This document shows, one piece after another, positions 24,364-33,461 of a stretch of DNA of 64,000 nt. Position 1 is the first letter of the stretch. Each line of letters starts with the position of its first letter. The DNA is from Phenylobacterium sp. (lineage in GTDB: Bacteria > Pseudomonadota > Alphaproteobacteria > Caulobacterales > Caulobacteraceae). The position numbers were made by a program, and so were the translations under genes. The notes under the pieces are model-generated. The model was given only the letters and a program-made list of their open reading frames with translations. It was not told the DNA's origin and did not search any database. The stretch spans positions 1 through 64,000 of the forward strand of contig NZ_JAUSLG010000066.1 of NCBI RefSeq assembly GCF_030646615.1, written 5' to 3'.

Positions 24364-25053
24364 CTACTCCCGCTTCAGCAGGCGTTCGGTGAAGAAGTTG
24401 CCCCACCACTGGCTGCGGAAGTCGGCCTTGATGGCGTCGGGGTCGTAGGCGGGGCTTTCGACCCATTCGATGAAGGAGAGGCCGGCCGGTTCGCCTTCGG
24501 CCAGGTAGCGCTCGAAGGTGTAGTCCAGCACGCCGGTCTTGCCGGCCTTCATGTGCAGGTAGCGCAGGTGGAGCTGGTCCAGGGCCTCAGCGATCGTCTT
24601 GCCCTTGCGGAAGTGCATGTAGAAGACGCTCATGATGCCGGCCCGATCCGCCCCGGACTTGCAGTGCATCAGGGCCGGATATTCGATGGACTGGAAGAGG
24701 TCGCGGGCGCCCAGCACCCGGGCGCGGCTGGGGACCTCGCGAGACGTGATGGTGAAGTCCACCAGGGTCAGGCCGAGCTCTTCGCAGGCGGCCTTTTCCA
24801 GCACATGGAAGCTGCCATCGAAGCCGCCTCGCAGGTTGATGATCGTCTTGATCCCGCGGGCCTTCCACCCGGCCAGCTGCTCGGGCGAGGGCTGGTTGGT
24901 GCGCACCAGCTCCTCGCTGATCCAGTGGGCGTTCTGGAAGCGCAGACGCAGGAAGGCGTGGTCGTTCCACATATAGTCCCGCAGGGCGCGCTTGCGGCCT
25001 TCGGGGGTGCTGAGGTCGAATTGGGCCAAGGGGCGCTCCGGGATTTGCCGCAT
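24364..25053 (-). CDS. Tyrosine / dual-specificity phosphatase-like protein
   Basis: 229 residues from ATG 25053. The catalytic P-loop reads HCKSGADRAG, a proper HCx5R motif, with a preceding GIKTIINLRGG strand typical of the cysteine-phosphatase fold found in bacterial dual-specificity (Siw14-like) enzymes. No signal peptide. Substrate unknown; candidates are phosphoproteins, inositol-type phosphates or lipid-linked phosphates. It is divergent from the lipid A operon with an 84-base gap, so a role connected with envelope lipids is possible but unsupported. Confidence 0.8.
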   Translation of the reverse strand: MRQIPERPLAQFDLSTPEGRKRALRDYMWNDHAFLRLRFQNAHWISEELVRTNQPSPEQLAGWKARGIKTIINLRGGFDGSFHVLEKAACEELGLTLVDFTITSREVPSRARVLGARDLFQSIEYPALMHCKSGADRAGIMSVFYMHFRKGKTIAEALDQLHLRYLHMKAGKTGVLDYTFERYLAEGEPAGLSFIEWVESPAYDPDAIKADFRSQWWGNFFTERLLKRE

Positions 25054-25137
25054 AACTAGGCGTTCGGCTCGCCCAACGGAAGCCTTGAGCCCTGCGGTTG
25101 ACTTGACTTGCGCGCCGTGACGGACGACGCCAGGGCC

Positions 25138-26919
25138 ATGAGTTCCACGGCCACCCCGGAGCCTGACAAGACGCCCGCCCGCGTCCTGATCGGCCGTATC
25201 GCGCAGGTCTATCTGAAGCCGCGCTGGAAGGGCTTCGCCCTGGCGCTGGTGGCCGCCGTGATCGTCGCCTTCTCCAGCGCCAAGCTGGTCCAGATTCTGG
25301 AGCCGGCGATCAACGATCTGCTGGTGTTGCATAAGCCCGGCGCCATCTGGGCCATTCCGCTGGCTATCGCGGGCTACGCCATCCTGCGGGGCGTCGCCCA
25401 GGTGACCCAGGCCTCCCTGGTCAACCGGATCGGCAATGGGGTGGTGGGCGATGTCCAGGTGCAGCTGTTCGGCAAGCTGGTGCGGGCCGACCTGGCCCGC
25501 CTGCGGGGCCAGCATTCGGGCGCCTATGTCTCCTCGGTTCTCTATGACGCCGGCCTGATCCGCGAGGCGGCCACGTCGGGCCTGGTCAACTACACCCAGC
25601 ACTTCCTGACCGTGATCGGGGCGGTGCTGGTCATGGTCTCCAATGACGCCATCCTGACGCTGGCCATCCTGCTGGCCGCGCCGCTGGCCACCGGCATCAT
25701 GCGGCGGTTCTCCAAGAAGACCACCAAGGCCGCCCGGGGCGCCATGGCCGAGACCTCGGCGCTCTCGACCGCCATCATGGAGAGCCTGGACGGGGTTCGC
25801 GTCGTCAAGATCGAGAACCGCGAAGCCTTCGAAGAGGCCCGGGTGGCCGAGGTGGTGGCCCGCCGCCAGGCCCATCTGGTCAAGGGCGCCAACGCCCGCG
25901 CCGCCGCGGCGCCGGCCACCGAAACCCTGATGACCCTGATTGTCGCCGGGGTCATGGCCTATGCCGGCTGGCGGGCCGCCAGCGGCGCGATGAATGTCGG
26001 CGCCTTCGTGGCCTTTATCGGCGCCCTGGGCATGGCGTCCCAGTCCCTGCGGCAGCTGGCTAACCTGCAGACCGTCTTCGCCGAAGGCCTGGCCGGCGCC
26101 CGGCGGCTGTTCGCCGCCCTCGACGTGGAGCCGCTGATCCGCGAGCCGGCCGGGGCCCGCACCGCGCCCCGCAGCGAGGGATCCATCGCCTTCGAGGCGG
26201 TCAGCTTCGCCTATGGGGAGGGCGCGCCGGCGCTGACCGGCGTGACCCTGAGCGCCCGTCGCGGGGAGACCATCGCCCTGGTCGGACCCTCGGGCGGCGG
26301 CAAGAGCACCATCCTGAACCTGATCCCGCGCTTCTATGACGTGACCGCCGGGCGGGTGAGCATCGACGGCGTCGATGTCCGCGACCTGACGCTGGCCTCC
26401 CTGCGCGACCAGATCGCCCTGGTGACCCAGGAGCCCTTCCTATTCGACGACACCATCCGCGCCAACATCGCCTATGCGAGGCCCGACGCCACCGAGGCCG
26501 AGATCGAAGCCGCCGCCCAGGCCGCGGCCGCCCACGACTTCATCACCGAACTTCCGGACGGCTACGCCACCCTGGTGGGCGAGGCCGGCGCAAGGCTGTC
26601 GGGCGGCCAGCGGCAGCGGATCGCCATCGCCCGGGCCTTCCTGAAGGACGCCCCCATCCTGCTGCTGGACGAGGCCACCAGCGCCCTGGACACCGAGAGC
26701 GAGGCCCAGGTGCAGGCGGCGCTCACCCGCCTGATGGCCGGGCGGACCACCATGCTCATCGCCCACCGGCTGTCGACGGTGCGCGGCGCCGACCGCATCT
26801 ATGTGATCGACAAGGGTCAGGTGGTGGAGACCGGCGACCATGCCAGCCTGGTCAAGGCCCAGGGCCTCTATGCGCGGCTGGCCAAGAGCCAGGACCTGGA
26901 GACGGAGAGCGCGGCGTGA
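25138..26919 (+). CDS. msbA: MsbA-like lipid A / lipid ABC exporter
   Basis: 593 residues from ATG 25138. A six-helix transmembrane domain (about 20-320) is fused to an ABC ATPase with Walker A GPSGGGKST, Q-loop VTQEPFLFD, signature RLSGGQRQR, Walker B ILLLDEATSALD and the switch histidine in LIAHRLS. A half-transporter working as a homodimer. It heads an operon with a DUF374 acyltransferase, waaA and lpxK, which supports flipping of the lipid A core across the inner membrane. TTGACTTGAC near 25098 may be its -35 region. Confidence 0.88.
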   Translation: MSSTATPEPDKTPARVLIGRIAQVYLKPRWKGFALALVAAVIVAFSSAKLVQILEPAINDLLVLHKPGAIWAIPLAIAGYAILRGVAQVTQASLVNRIGNGVVGDVQVQLFGKLVRADLARLRGQHSGAYVSSVLYDAGLIREAATSGLVNYTQHFLTVIGAVLVMVSNDAILTLAILLAAPLATGIMRRFSKKTTKAARGAMAETSALSTAIMESLDGVRVVKIENREAFEEARVAEVVARRQAHLVKGANARAAAAPATETLMTLIVAGVMAYAGWRAASGAMNVGAFVAFIGALGMASQSLRQLANLQTVFAEGLAGARRLFAALDVEPLIREPAGARTAPRSEGSIAFEAVSFAYGEGAPALTGVTLSARRGETIALVGPSGGGKSTILNLIPRFYDVTAGRVSIDGVDVRDLTLASLRDQIALVTQEPFLFDDTIRANIAYARPDATEAEIEAAAQAAAAHDFITELPDGYATLVGEAGARLSGGQRQRIAIARAFLKDAPILLLDEATSALDTESEAQVQAALTRLMAGRTTMLIAHRLSTVRGADRIYVIDKGQVVETGDHASLVKAQGLYARLAKSQDLETESAA

Positions 26920-27647
26920 AGGGGCTGTTCCGGCGCCCCGGCGTGCAGGCCCTCCTGGGCTGGCTGCTGGCCGCCTATCTGCAGCTGATCCTGAAAACCG
27001 TCCGCTGGCGGCACGTGGATGACGCCTGCCTGGAACCGTTCCTGACCGACAGGACCGGGCTGCTGGCCCTGATGTGGCATGGGCGCATTCCCCTGTCCCT
27101 GGCCACCGCCCCCAAATGGTGGCCCAGGGGCAAGACGCAGGTGCTGGTCTCCCCCTCATCGGACGGGGAGTTCGTCGCCCAGGCCCTGGACCGGGTGGGC
27201 TTTCCGTCGATCCGCATGTCCTCGGCCAAGAAGGGCGACTCGGCCAAGGCCCGCGCGGCCGTGGCGGGTTTTCGCCAGGCCCTCGGCTTCGTGGGGGACG
27301 GGGGCGCCCTGATCATCAGCCCCGACGGCCCCCGGGGCCCCAATGAGGTCGTGGCGCCTGGCGCGGTTCAGATCGCCAAGCGAACCCAGGCGCCGGTCTT
27401 CCTGATGGGCCTGGCGGCGGCGCCGTCCCTGCGGCTCGACAGCTGGGACAAGGTGATGCTCGCCGCCCCCTTCGGGCGCGGGGCCGTGGTCTGGGATGGC
27501 CCCTTCTATGCGCCCGCCGACGCCCAGGAAGATCAGATCGCAGAGCTTTGCGCCGACTGGTCGGCCCGCCTCTCGGCCGCCACCCGTCGGGCCGAAGCCC
27601 TGGTGGGCGCCGCGCCGTTGCCTGACGCCCCAGCGGATGGGACATAG
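26916..27647 (+). CDS. Lysophospholipid acyltransferase-like protein (DUF374)
   Basis: 243 residues; the GTG start overlaps the exporter stop (GTGA). An N-terminal hydrophobic segment (about 10-27), then ALMWHGRIPLSLA, SPSSDGEFVAQAL and ISPDGPRGPNEVVAPGAVQI, the conserved block of DUF374 proteins. These are thought to be acyltransferases for lipid A or lysophospholipids. Position between msbA and waaA supports secondary acylation of lipid A. The inner-membrane location is expected. Confidence 0.85.
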   Translation: MKGLFRRPGVQALLGWLLAAYLQLILKTVRWRHVDDACLEPFLTDRTGLLALMWHGRIPLSLATAPKWWPRGKTQVLVSPSSDGEFVAQALDRVGFPSIRMSSAKKGDSAKARAAVAGFRQALGFVGDGGALIISPDGPRGPNEVVAPGAVQIAKRTQAPVFLMGLAAAPSLRLDSWDKVMLAAPFGRGAVVWDGPFYAPADAQEDQIAELCADWSARLSAATRRAEALVGAAPLPDAPADGT

Positions 27648-27651
27648 GGCC

Positions 27652-28614
27652 ATGGCGCACGACCATCCCGGCCATCATCACGATCATGGGCATGACCACG
27701 GCCACAGTCACGGGCTAGGTGGACACCATCATCACGCGCCCAAGGATTTCGGCCGGGCCTTCGCCATCGGCGTCGTGCTGAACACCGGCTTCGTCGCCGC
27801 CGAGGTGGCGGCTGGCCTGTGGTTCGGCTCGCTGGCCCTGCTGGCCGACGCGGGCCACAACCTGTCGGATGTGATGAGCCTGCTGCTGGCCTGGGGCGCC
27901 GCCAGCCTGGCCAAGCGCCGGCCCACGGGACGTCGCACCTATGGCCTGCGCAAGGCGACCATCCTGGCCTCCCTGGCCAACGCCATCCTGCTGCTGGTGG
28001 CCGTGGGCGCCATCGTCTCCGAGGCCGTGCGGCGGATCGCCGATCCGGCCGAGGTGGCCGCCGCGCCCGTGATGATCGTCGCGGCGATCGGGGTGGTGAT
28101 CAACACCGCCACGGCGCTGATGTTCATGGGCGGCGCCAAGGGCGACCTGAACATCCGCGGCGCCTTCCTGCACATGGCCGCCGATGCGGCCGTCTCCCTG
28201 GCCGTGGTGATCGGAGCGGGCGTCATCGCGCTCACCAGCCTCTACTGGCTGGACCCGGCGCTCAGCCTGCTGATCGTGGCGGTGATCCTGATCGGCACCT
28301 GGGGCCTGCTGCGGGACTCCGTCGACCTGGCCCTGGACGCCGCGCCCCGGGGGATCGATGTTGAGGCCGTCCGCGCCTGGCTCGGCGGCCTGCCGGGCGT
28401 GACCGACATCCACGACCTGCACATCTGGGCCATGAGCACCACCGAGACGGCGCTGACGGTCCACCTCACCCGTCCCGACAATGCCGACCCCGACGGCTTC
28501 CTGCACGCCGCCTGCGAGGGCTTGCAGAGCAGGTTCGGCATCGGCCACGCCACCCTGCAGGTCGAGACGGGCGAGGCCGCCGATTGCCGGCTCTATCCGG
28601 CCGAGGGGGTGTGA
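27652..28614 (+). CDS. Cation diffusion facilitator (zinc/cobalt efflux)
   Basis: 320 residues from ATG 27652. The N-terminus is a histidine-rich metal-binding loop (HDHGHDHGHSHG, then GGHHHHAP), followed by six membrane helices with the two HxxxD transport sites (DAGHNLSD in helix 2 and HMAADAA in helix 5) and a C-terminal cytoplasmic domain (LHIWAMSTTETALTVHL). It exports Zn2+ or related divalent ions using proton exchange. It sits 4 nt after the acyltransferase and overlaps waaA by 4 nt, an unusual partner for lipid A genes. Confidence 0.92.
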   Translation: MAHDHPGHHHDHGHDHGHSHGLGGHHHHAPKDFGRAFAIGVVLNTGFVAAEVAAGLWFGSLALLADAGHNLSDVMSLLLAWGAASLAKRRPTGRRTYGLRKATILASLANAILLLVAVGAIVSEAVRRIADPAEVAAAPVMIVAAIGVVINTATALMFMGGAKGDLNIRGAFLHMAADAAVSLAVVIGAGVIALTSLYWLDPALSLLIVAVILIGTWGLLRDSVDLALDAAPRGIDVEAVRAWLGGLPGVTDIHDLHIWAMSTTETALTVHLTRPDNADPDGFLHAACEGLQSRFGIGHATLQVETGEAADCRLYPAEGV

Positions 28615-29906
28615 AGCCTCGCCCCCGCTCGCCCGGCCTCGCCGCCTATCGCCAGGTCCTGGCCGCCCTGGAGCCCCTGGCGCCGCGTCTGCTGCGCGCC
28701 CGCGCCCGGCGGGGCAAGGAGGATCCTGAGCGACTGGACGAGCGCCTGGGCCAGCCCCGCTGCGCCCGCCCGCCCGGGGATATCGTCTGGCTGCATGGGG
28801 TGAGCGTCGGCGAAAGCGTCTCGCTGCTGCCCCTGGTCGAGGCCTTGATTGAACGCCGCCCAGACCTGAATCTGCTCGTCAGCTCGGGCACCCGCACGGC
28901 GGCCGAGCTCCTGTCGCGGCGCCTGCCCGCCGGGGTGATCCATCAGTACGCCCCGGTGGACGGCCCCCGCGCGGTGGCCGGCTTCCTCGACCACTGGCGC
29001 CCCGCCGTGGCGATCCTGGTGGAGAGCGAGCTCTGGCCCAACCTGATCATGGCGGCGGCCGAAAGGGGCGTCCGCCTGGCCCTGGTCTCGGCCCGGATGA
29101 CGGAGAAGAGCGCGCTCGGCTGGCGCCGGGCGCCGGGCGCGGCCCGCGCCCTGCTGCAAGCCTTCGACCTGGTCCTGCCGCAGGACGCCGAGACCGCCGC
29201 GCGACTGCAGGAGCTGGGGGCGACCATTGGCCCGCACCTGAACCTCAAGCAGGTCGGCGCCCCCCTGCCCTGCGACGCCGCCGAGCTGGACCGTCTGCGC
29301 CAGGAGACCGAAGGCCGGCCGGTGATCCTGGCCGCCAGCACCCATCCGGGCGAAGAGATCCTGATCGCCGAGGCGGTCCAGGGCCTGATGGCCGACCAGC
29401 CCGGGACCTTGCTGATCGTCGCCCCCCGACATCCCGAGCGCGGACTTGAGGTCGCTCGCCTCCTCTCCCAGGCCGGTTTCAACACCGCCCGCCGCAGCGC
29501 GGGACACACACCGACGCCCCTGGTCGGGGCCTATGTGGCCGACACCCTGGGGGAGCTTGGCCTGTTCTTCCGCCTGGCCGATGTGGTGGTCATGGGCGGC
29601 GGCTATGCGCCGGGCGTCGGCGGCCACAATCCCCTGGAGCCCGCCCGGCTGGGCGCCGCCATCGTCACCGGCCCCTCGGTGTTCAACGCCGCCGAGACCT
29701 ATCAGGCCATGTTCGAAGAGGTCGCCGCCCTCTGCGCCCCGGACGGGGCGGCCCTGACGCGCCACCTGGCCGGCCTGCTGGACAATCCGGCCATCGCCCT
29801 GCGCATGGGCGCCGCGGCCATGGCCCATGCCCAACGCTATGGCGCGGCCCTGGACGAGGCCATGGACAGGCTTTCGCCGCTGCTCCCGAGCGAGGCCGCC
29901 CCATGA
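28611..29906 (+). CDS. waaA: 3-deoxy-D-manno-octulosonic acid (Kdo) transferase
   Basis: 431 residues from the GTG at 28611, which overlaps the CDF stop (GTGA); an upstream ATG at 28584 lies inside the preceding gene. GT30 features: WLHGVSVGESVSLLPL with the catalytic glutamate, LVSSGTRTAAELL, ILVESELWPNLI, LVSARMTEKS, ASTHPGEEILI and GHNPLEPARLG. It transfers Kdo from CMP-Kdo to the lipid A precursor at the inner face of the inner membrane. Overlaps lpxK by 4 nt. Confidence 0.95.
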   Translation: MKPRPRSPGLAAYRQVLAALEPLAPRLLRARARRGKEDPERLDERLGQPRCARPPGDIVWLHGVSVGESVSLLPLVEALIERRPDLNLLVSSGTRTAAELLSRRLPAGVIHQYAPVDGPRAVAGFLDHWRPAVAILVESELWPNLIMAAAERGVRLALVSARMTEKSALGWRRAPGAARALLQAFDLVLPQDAETAARLQELGATIGPHLNLKQVGAPLPCDAAELDRLRQETEGRPVILAASTHPGEEILIAEAVQGLMADQPGTLLIVAPRHPERGLEVARLLSQAGFNTARRSAGHTPTPLVGAYVADTLGELGLFFRLADVVVMGGGYAPGVGGHNPLEPARLGAAIVTGPSVFNAAETYQAMFEEVAALCAPDGAALTRHLAGLLDNPAIALRMGAAAMAHAQRYGAALDEAMDRLSPLLPSEAAP

Positions 29907-30925
29907 AACTCTCCACCCCGCGCTGGTGGTACGTGCGCGAGCGTGACCGCTCGTCCATGCCCATGACGCGGGCGCTGCTGACGCCGATCTCCTGGATCTG
30001 GGGCGCCGTCACCGCCCGCCGCATCGCCCGCACAGGGGCCTGCGACCCCGGGGCGCCGGTCATCTGCGTCGGCAATATCACCATGGGCGGGACCGGCAAG
30101 ACGCCGGTGGTCCGGGAAATCCTGGCCCGGCTGCGGCGCGGCGGGATCGAGGCCCATGGCCTCTCCCGCGGCTATGGGGGCCGGCTCGTCGGACCCGTCC
30201 GCGTGGATCCCGCGCAGCACACCGCCGCCGATGTCGGGGACGAGCCGCTGATGATGGCGCAGGACGCGCCCATCTGGGTGGCCCGGGACCGGGCCCTGGG
30301 CGCCTGCGCCGCGGTGCAGGCGGGTGCGGCCGCCATCGTCATGGACGACGGCCACCAGAACCCGAGCCTCGCCAAGCGCCTGTCCCTGATCGTGGTGGAT
30401 GGCGAGACCCGCGAGGGGGAATGGCCCTTGGGCGACGGGGCGGTCTTCCCGGCCGGCCCCCTGCGCGAGCCCCTGGCCGCCGGGCTGGCGCGGGCCGACG
30501 CCGTCGTCGTGATGTTGCCGGAGGATCTGGCCGCTGCCGACCGCGAACTCCTGGCCCTATTTGGCCAGACGCCGGTGCTGATCGCCCGGCTGAGGGCCTC
30601 GGCGCCGCCGCCGCCGGGGCCGCAGGTGGCCTTCGCCGGGGTCGGCAAGCCGTGGAAGGTGGAGCGCGCCCTCAAGGCGGCCGGCTGCGAGCTGGTCGAC
30701 TTCGTCGCCCTGCCCGATCACTTCGCCTATGACGCCGCCACCCTGGCCCGCTTGGCGGCGCGGGCCGAGGATTTCGGCGCCGGGCTGGTGACCACGGAAA
30801 AGGACTGGGCCCGCCTGCCCCCCGACTGGCGGGGCCGGGTGGCCGCTTGGCCGGTCCAGGCCCAGTTCGAGGACGAGGCCGCCCTGGACGCGCTGCTGTC
30901 CAGGGCTGTGGGTCGGCCTCTTTAG
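29903..30925 (+). CDS. lpxK: Tetraacyldisaccharide 4'-kinase
   Basis: 340 residues. N-terminal hydrophobic helix (about 23-38) and Walker A motif in GNITMGGTGKTPVV, followed by LSRGYGG, VGDEPLMMA, MDDGHQNPSL and LPDHFAYD. It phosphorylates the 4'-position of the disaccharide to give lipid IVA. ATGA overlap with waaA makes it the end of the operon; the phosphotransferase gene converges on it 11 nt later, with no terminator visible. Confidence 0.95.
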   Translation: MKLSTPRWWYVRERDRSSMPMTRALLTPISWIWGAVTARRIARTGACDPGAPVICVGNITMGGTGKTPVVREILARLRRGGIEAHGLSRGYGGRLVGPVRVDPAQHTAADVGDEPLMMAQDAPIWVARDRALGACAAVQAGAAAIVMDDGHQNPSLAKRLSLIVVDGETREGEWPLGDGAVFPAGPLREPLAAGLARADAVVVMLPEDLAAADRELLALFGQTPVLIARLRASAPPPPGPQVAFAGVGKPWKVERALKAAGCELVDFVALPDHFAYDAATLARLAARAEDFGAGLVTTEKDWARLPPDWRGRVAAWPVQAQFEDEAALDALLSRAVGRPL

Positions 30926-30936
30926 CCCGGCTCTCT

Positions 30937-32010
30937 TTACGCCGTCGCGCCGGCCTTCTGGGCGAAGCTCCAGCCGGCCTTGGCCAGCAGCGGCACCCGT
31001 TCGGCCATGGCCGCAGCCTGCGGACTGTTGGCGGTGCCATCGCGGACCCGACCGACAATGCCCTGGATGATCCCCGCCAGCCGGAAGATGTTGTAGGCGA
31101 AGTACCAGTTCAGGTCCGGCAGGCTGTCGCGGCCGGTCAGGCGGCAGTACTCGGCCACGTACTCGTCGATGGACGGCACGCCGTGGGCCTCGAGGTCCTC
31201 GATATTGGCGATGGTCCCGTTGACCCAGTTCATCAGCAGATAGGTGAAGTCGGCCAGGGGCTCGCCCAGGGTCGAGAGTTCCCAATCCAGCACGGCGATC
31301 ACCCGCGGCTCCGTGGGATGCAGCACCATATTGTCCAGGCGGTAGTCCCCATGGACGATGGAGGTCCGCTCCTGGGGCGGCACGGTGCGGGGCAGCCATT
31401 CGATCAGCCGCTCCATCTCCTCGAGCTTGACGGTCTCCGAGGCGCGGTACTGCTTGGTCCAGCGATCCACCTGCCGGCCCATATAGTTGCCGGGCTTGCC
31501 ATAGTCCCCCAGGCCGATGGCTTCATGGTCGGTGTTGTGCAGGTCGGCCAGGGTCTTGAGCTTGGCCATATAGATCGGCCGACGCTCTTCCGGGGTGTAC
31601 TGCGGCAGCTGCTGGTCCCAGAGGATGCGGCCCTCCACCATGTCCATGACGTAGAACATGGTGCCGATGACCTCGTCGTCGGTGCACAGGCCATAGGAGC
31701 GCGCCACCGGGAAGCCGGTGGGATAGAGGGCGCTGATCACCTTGTACTCGCGGTCCACCGCATGGGCCGAGGGCAGCAGCTTGCCCGGCGGCTTGCGGCG
31801 CAGGACGTACTTCTTGGTGGGCGTCACCAGCTGGTAGGTGGGGTTGGACTGGCCGCCCTTGAACTGGCGCACCTCCAGCGGACCCTGGAAGCCCTCCACA
31901 TGGGCCTGCATCCAGGCCTCAAGCCGGGCCTCGTCGAACCGATGGGACTCCGCGACCTCCTTGGTGCCGGTGTTCAGCTGTTCGCGCTGCTGTTCGGCGG
32001 CGTCGGCCAT
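30937..32010 (-). CDS. APH/ACAD10-type phosphotransferase family protein
   Basis: 357 residues with an aminoglycoside-phosphotransferase-like kinase fold: FKGGQSNPTYQL (nucleotide loop), YVLRRKPPGKLLPSAH with the ATP-binding lysine, catalytic loop IVHGDYRLDNMV and metal motif VLDWELSTLG. The pattern KPPGxLLxSAHxVxREY matches the subfamily fused to or associated with acyl-CoA dehydrogenases (ACAD10 N-terminal kinase), which acts on 4-hydroxyacyl-CoAs rather than antibiotics. A drug-resistance role is unlikely. The acyl-CoA dehydrogenase of this window is 27 kb away. Confidence 0.85.
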   Translation of the reverse strand: MADAAEQQREQLNTGTKEVAESHRFDEARLEAWMQAHVEGFQGPLEVRQFKGGQSNPTYQLVTPTKKYVLRRKPPGKLLPSAHAVDREYKVISALYPTGFPVARSYGLCTDDEVIGTMFYVMDMVEGRILWDQQLPQYTPEERRPIYMAKLKTLADLHNTDHEAIGLGDYGKPGNYMGRQVDRWTKQYRASETVKLEEMERLIEWLPRTVPPQERTSIVHGDYRLDNMVLHPTEPRVIAVLDWELSTLGEPLADFTYLLMNWVNGTIANIEDLEAHGVPSIDEYVAEYCRLTGRDSLPDLNWYFAYNIFRLAGIIQGIVGRVRDGTANSPQAAAMAERVPLLAKAGWSFAQKAGATA

Positions 32011-32144
32011 GGGATTCCCCTCTACTCATAGGCTTGGGCGCGTGAGTCTTACGCTTGTTTGAACCCACCTTACCGAGCCTGCGCATGGCGCCGCAAGGCG
32101 TTCGGCGCCCGGGCGTACCGCCGCCAGGAACAGGGCGAGCCGGG

Positions 32145-33416
32145 TCAGCGGTTCAGCGCGCGCCAGCCGATGTCGGAGCGATAGAAGCCGCCGGGCATGT
32201 GGATCTGGTCCACCGCCGCATAGGCCGCCTGACGGGCGGCCGGGAAGTCCGCCCCCAGGGCGCAGACGTTCAGCACCCGGCCGCCGGCGACCCGCAGGGT
32301 TCCGTCGGGGTCCGTCGCCGTGCCGGCATGAAAGACCACCACGCCGTCGCCGAAGGCCTGGTCGGCGCCGGTGATCGCCGCGCCGGCCACCGGGGCGTCG
32401 GGATAGCCTTGCGCGGCCATCACCACGCAGACGGCGGCGTCATCGCGCCAGACCGGCGCCGGCAGCCTGTCGAGCTCGCCCTGGGCGCAGGCCGTCAGAT
32501 AGGGGACCAGATCGCTTTCCAGCCGCAGCATCAGCACCTGGCATTCCGGATCGCCGAAGCGGACGTTGAACTCCACCAGGCGGGGGCCGTCGCGGGTGGC
32601 CATGAATTCCACGAACAGCACGCCGCGATAGGGCGCGCCCTCGGCGGCGATGGCGGCGAAGGTGGGCTCGGCCAGTTCCTTGCGCACCTGTTCCACCAGC
32701 TCATCGGTGAACAGGGGCGCCGGCGCATAGGTGCCCATGCCCCCGGTATTGGGGCCCCTTTCGCCGTCATAGGCCCGCTTGTGGTCCTGGGCGTGGCCGA
32801 AGACCATGCTGGTTGTCCCATCGCACAGGGCGAACAGGGAGCCGATCTCGCCCTCCAGGAATTCCTCGATCACCACCCGCGCGCCGGCCGCGCCGAACCG
32901 GCCGCCCAGGGTGTCGTCGATGGCGGCCTCGGCCTCGGCGCGGGTGGGCGCGATCACCACGCCCTTGCCCGCCGCCAGGCCGTCGGCCTTGATCACATAG
33001 GGGGGCGAGAATTGGTCCAGGGCGGCCTTGGCCACTGCGGCGTCATCGCAGACCACATAGGCGCCGGTGGGCAGGCCGTGGCGTTCGGCGAAGGCCTTGG
33101 TGAAGGCCTTGGAGGATTCCAGCCGGCCCGCCGCCTGGCTGGGTCCGAAACAGGGCACGCCTGCGGCCACCAGCGCGTCGGCCAGGCCCGCCTCGACGGC
33201 CGATTCCGGACCGATGACCACCAGGTCCGCGGCCATCTCCCTAGCCAGGGCCAAGAGGCCGGGCACGTCGGTGACCTTGACCGGAACCACCTCGCCCAGG
33301 GCCGCCATGCCCGGATTTCCCGGCGCCATGACCAGGCGGGTGAGCAGGGGCGACTGGGCGATCTTCCAGGCCAGCGCATGCTCGCGCCCGCCCGAACCGA
33401 CGAGGAGAATGTTCAT
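32145..33416 (-). CDS. purD: Phosphoribosylamine-glycine ligase
   Basis: 423 residues, full length. The start MNILLVGSGGREHALAWKI is diagnostic, with the ATP-grasp features PYVIKADGLAAGKGV, EEFLEGE, GGMGTYAPAP and RFGDPECQ. It joins glycine to 5-phosphoribosylamine in purine synthesis. It lies 45 nt downstream of phoB on the same strand, so some read-through from the phosphate operon is possible. 134 bases separate it from the phosphotransferase gene. Confidence 0.97.
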   Translation of the reverse strand: MNILLVGSGGREHALAWKIAQSPLLTRLVMAPGNPGMAALGEVVPVKVTDVPGLLALAREMAADLVVIGPESAVEAGLADALVAAGVPCFGPSQAAGRLESSKAFTKAFAERHGLPTGAYVVCDDAAVAKAALDQFSPPYVIKADGLAAGKGVVIAPTRAEAEAAIDDTLGGRFGAAGARVVIEEFLEGEIGSLFALCDGTTSMVFGHAQDHKRAYDGERGPNTGGMGTYAPAPLFTDELVEQVRKELAEPTFAAIAAEGAPYRGVLFVEFMATRDGPRLVEFNVRFGDPECQVLMLRLESDLVPYLTACAQGELDRLPAPVWRDDAAVCVVMAAQGYPDAPVAGAAITGADQAFGDGVVVFHAGTATDPDGTLRVAGGRVLNVCALGADFPAARQAAYAAVDQIHMPGGFYRSDIGWRALNR

Positions 33417-33461
33417 GGGCGGGCTTTGCCGCGCCGCGCCCGGAGCGTCAAGCTGGCGGGC

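Noticed and set aside
30937-32010. An aminoglycoside resistance kinase
   Set aside because: The motifs fit the ACAD10-associated phosphotransferase subfamily, a housekeeping lipid-catabolism type, not drug-modifying enzymes.
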